Of a DNA stretch of 14,068 nt, positions 12,837-14,068 are shown piece after piece (position 1 is the stretch's first letter; the number at the start of each line of letters is the position of its first letter). This DNA comes from Candidatus Blautia intestinipullorum (GTDB lineage Bacteria > Bacillota > Clostridia > Lachnospirales > Lachnospiraceae), in assembly GCA_019120475.1 (NCBI GenBank), contig DWVA01000314.1, positions 1 through 14,068 of the forward strand, given 5' to 3'. A program made the translations under genes and the position numbers. The notes beneath the pieces were generated by a model that saw only the letters and a list, made by a program, of their open reading frames with translations, ran no database searches and was not told the DNA's origin.

Positions 12837-13774
12837 ACATACTCCTCCAGCATTTTCTCTAAGGCAGTTTCCACTCTGGGATCATCCACATCCTTCAACA
12901 ACAAGTAAATAGACAGCGGATCAATGATATTTCCGTTATAAAAAGGAATGCAATATCCTATTTCCTGAACCACACATCCTGGTATTTCATCACGAGGAAT
13001 CTGTCTTTCCTGATCAATTCCTTTTTCTCTAATTTCATATTTTGTAATCGCGTATGTGGGATATGAATTATCCTCCAGCATTGACAATTCCGCCAATCCC
13101 GACATTCCACTCTTTATAGATATATTAGAAAGATTTCGTTCCAGATAATATTCTCTCACCAACGGAGTCCTCAAAAATGGCCTAATAGTGCCCCATATTT
13201 CTTTTTTACTGCCTATTTTTATATATCTTCGGCTTCGTCCTCTTTTTGCTAAAACAGGAATTCCAAGGCTTTCTATCTCGTCAAAGACTCTTGTGACAGA
13301 CATTTTAGATACCTTTATCTGTTCTGCAACCACAGTCACCGTAAGATCATCCCATTCTTCATAAAGAGCTATCAGCAGAAATTTCTGCGTAAGAAACGAA
13401 ATTTTTAAACAAGGCTTTATCACCCTCGCTTCATTCTGTTTAAGCAGCAAACCTAGGAACGGAATATAAACCTGATGGTTCTCCCAGACAAAAGGAATCC
13501 CTTCTTCCAGCATTTTATCCCTGGAATAATAATTCATATTGTTTAAATAAAGCACACAATACACGCCTGCCAGATGTTCTATCTGCCTTTGCTGTCTGCG
13601 TAATGCTGCCATACCGAAATTTTCTTCTGGTTTGGCCAAAATACATATCTGATCCATAATTTTCATTCGGTAAAACTGATAATTCGTCCGCAGCACCAGC
13701 GGAAACTTTTTTATCTCTTTATATGGAATTATTTCCACCTTTTGATGCAAAGTTTTCTCAATAAAATCTTTCAT
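12830..13774 (-). CDS. AbiEi-like winged-helix antitoxin/regulator partner
   Basis: 314 residues. A central winged helix-turn-helix (about 128-188: FLLIALYEEWDDLTVTVVAE, KVSKMSVTRVFDEIESLG, RRYIKI) is flanked by an N-terminal domain of about 120 residues and a C-terminal domain ending IDPLSIYLLLKDVDDPRVE. Proteins of this size and ending commonly precede AbiEii-type nucleotidyltransferase genes, and here the two overlap by 7 bases. I infer the antitoxin and autorepressor role from that context and from the HTH. Sequence similarity to classical AbiEi is not obvious to me. The ATG follows CAGGTGAT. The frame shows no damage although the toxin is broken. The AT-rich promoter carries an inverted repeat between -35 and -10. 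Confidence 0.7.
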   Translation of the reverse strand: MKDFIEKTLHQKVEIIPYKEIKKFPLVLRTNYQFYRMKIMDQICILAKPEENFGMAALRRQQRQIEHLAGVYCVLYLNNMNYYSRDKMLEEGIPFVWENHQVYIPFLGLLLKQNEARVIKPCLKISFLTQKFLLIALYEEWDDLTVTVVAEQIKVSKMSVTRVFDEIESLGIPVLAKRGRSRRYIKIGSKKEIWGTIRPFLRTPLVREYYLERNLSNISIKSGMSGLAELSMLEDNSYPTYAITKYEIREKGIDQERQIPRDEIPGCVVQEIGYCIPFYNGNIIDPLSIYLLLKDVDDPRVETALEKMLEEYVW

Positions 13775-13801
13775 ATCATCACCTGAAATTTTAATATTTA
13801 A

Positions 13802-13830
13802 ATTGTAACTTATTTTATGTTATAAGTCAA
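13802..13830 (-). promoter_or_regulatory. Promoter and operator of the AbiE-like operon
   Basis: Leftward TTGACT (13830-13825) and TACAAT (13807-13802) with a 17-base spacer form a strong sigma-A promoter. The spacer is occupied by an inverted repeat ACTTAT-N8-ATAAGT (13808-13813, 13822-13827), placed where a bound repressor would block polymerase; autorepression by the HTH protein is the natural inference. Confidence 0.6.
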
Positions 13831-13887
13831 ATTCTATGTACTAAGTAGTGTTTTCAAAAGAAAAGTTCACAGTTTTTTCACAAAAAA

Positions 13888-13914
13888 TTAGCACTCGCCT
13901 CTTGACAGTGCTAA
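13888..13914 (+). promoter_or_regulatory. CIRCE operator (HrcA binding site)
   Basis: TTAGCACTC-N9-CAGTGCTAA matches the CIRCE consensus TTAGCACTC-N9-GAGTGCTAA in all but one position, with the exact spacing. A further half-site-like GAGTGTTA follows at 13919-13926. HrcA would repress the downstream heat shock gene until protein-folding stress. Confidence 0.92.
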
Positions 13915-13930
13915 CAACGAGTGTTATAGT
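13902..13930 (+). promoter_or_regulatory. Sigma-A promoter of the Hsp20 gene
   Basis: A perfect TTGACA (13902-13907) and TATAGT (13925-13930) are separated by 17 bases; the -35 lies inside the CIRCE element. The predicted leader is about 115-120 bases, long for this genome, and includes AACC/GGTT and AATCT/AGATT hairpins. Confidence 0.85.
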
Positions 13931-14055
13931 ACACTTAGAACAAAGGAAGGGGAACAAAAAGAAGCAAAACAAATCCGTTGAGCTTCATCATAAACCTCCC
14001 GGTTCTGAGAATAATAACAAATAATCTTAGATTTTTTATAAAGGAGAGATGACTT

Positions 14056-14068
14056 ATGTTGATGCCTA
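14056..14068 (+). CDS. Probable Hsp20/alpha-crystallin small heat shock protein, start only
   Basis: Only four codons (MLMP) and one base are inside the window. AAGGAGAG lies 7 bases upstream of the ATG. The identification rests on CIRCE control and on MLMPS being the usual start of Hsp20 chaperones in Lachnospiraceae, from my memory of the family; groES, the other common CIRCE target, starts differently. ATP-independent holdase in the cytoplasm if correct. Confidence 0.6.

Overview
The window looks like chromosomal DNA of a spore-forming, anaerobic, low-to-moderate GC Firmicute, most likely a Lachnospiraceae (gut Clostridia). The case rests on SpoIIID, an oxygen-labile two-subunit iron-sulfur serine dehydratase, a fused FeoA-FeoB ferrous iron transporter, a DUF6483 protein, AGGAGG-type ribosome binding sites throughout, and a CIRCE-controlled small heat shock gene whose first codons (MLMP) are typical of that family in these bacteria. 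No rRNA, tRNA, CRISPR array, insertion sequence or phage gene was seen.

Layout. 1-227 (minus): 5' part of a nucleotidyltransferase-fold (MNT) gene. 588-1710 (minus): spoIIID, preceded by a YjbR-EVE fusion gene; between them a hairpin overlaps both a sigma-E-like promoter and the spoIIID ribosome binding site. 1786-3468 (minus): a stand-alone sugar isomerase of the AraA/FucI type with its own promoter, structured leader and terminator. 3506-6412 (minus): a 5'-truncated GNAT acetyltransferase remnant directly behind a FeoA-FeoB fusion gene, whose promoter carries a DtxR-type iron box on the -10. 6452-9015 (minus): an operon of a DUF4342 membrane protein, an OmpR-class response regulator and its sensor kinase. 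9016-9351: a 335-bp intergenic region with a GC-rich, foldable element of about 100 bp that I cannot assign, plus the promoter of a rightward GNAT gene (9352-9843). That gene converges on a DUF6483 gene (9923-10309, minus) across a shared terminator. 10503-12158 (plus): sdaAB-sdaAA with an extended -10 promoter, followed by a long inverted repeat. 12319-13830 (minus): an AbiE-like toxin-antitoxin pair in which the nucleotidyltransferase toxin has lost its middle, while the winged-helix partner and its promoter look intact. 13888-14068 (plus): CIRCE operator, sigma-A promoter and the first codons of an Hsp20 gene.

Most units are small and independently promoted: metabolism (isomerase, serine dehydratase), iron uptake, envelope signalling, sporulation, heat shock. 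The accessory parts are the MNT gene at the left end, the YjbR-EVE gene and the decayed AbiE pair. Nothing here is a clearly new multi-gene system. The best candidates for new biology are the unassigned folded element at 9166-9268, the hairpin/promoter overlap in front of spoIIID, and the antitoxin kept after loss of its toxin.
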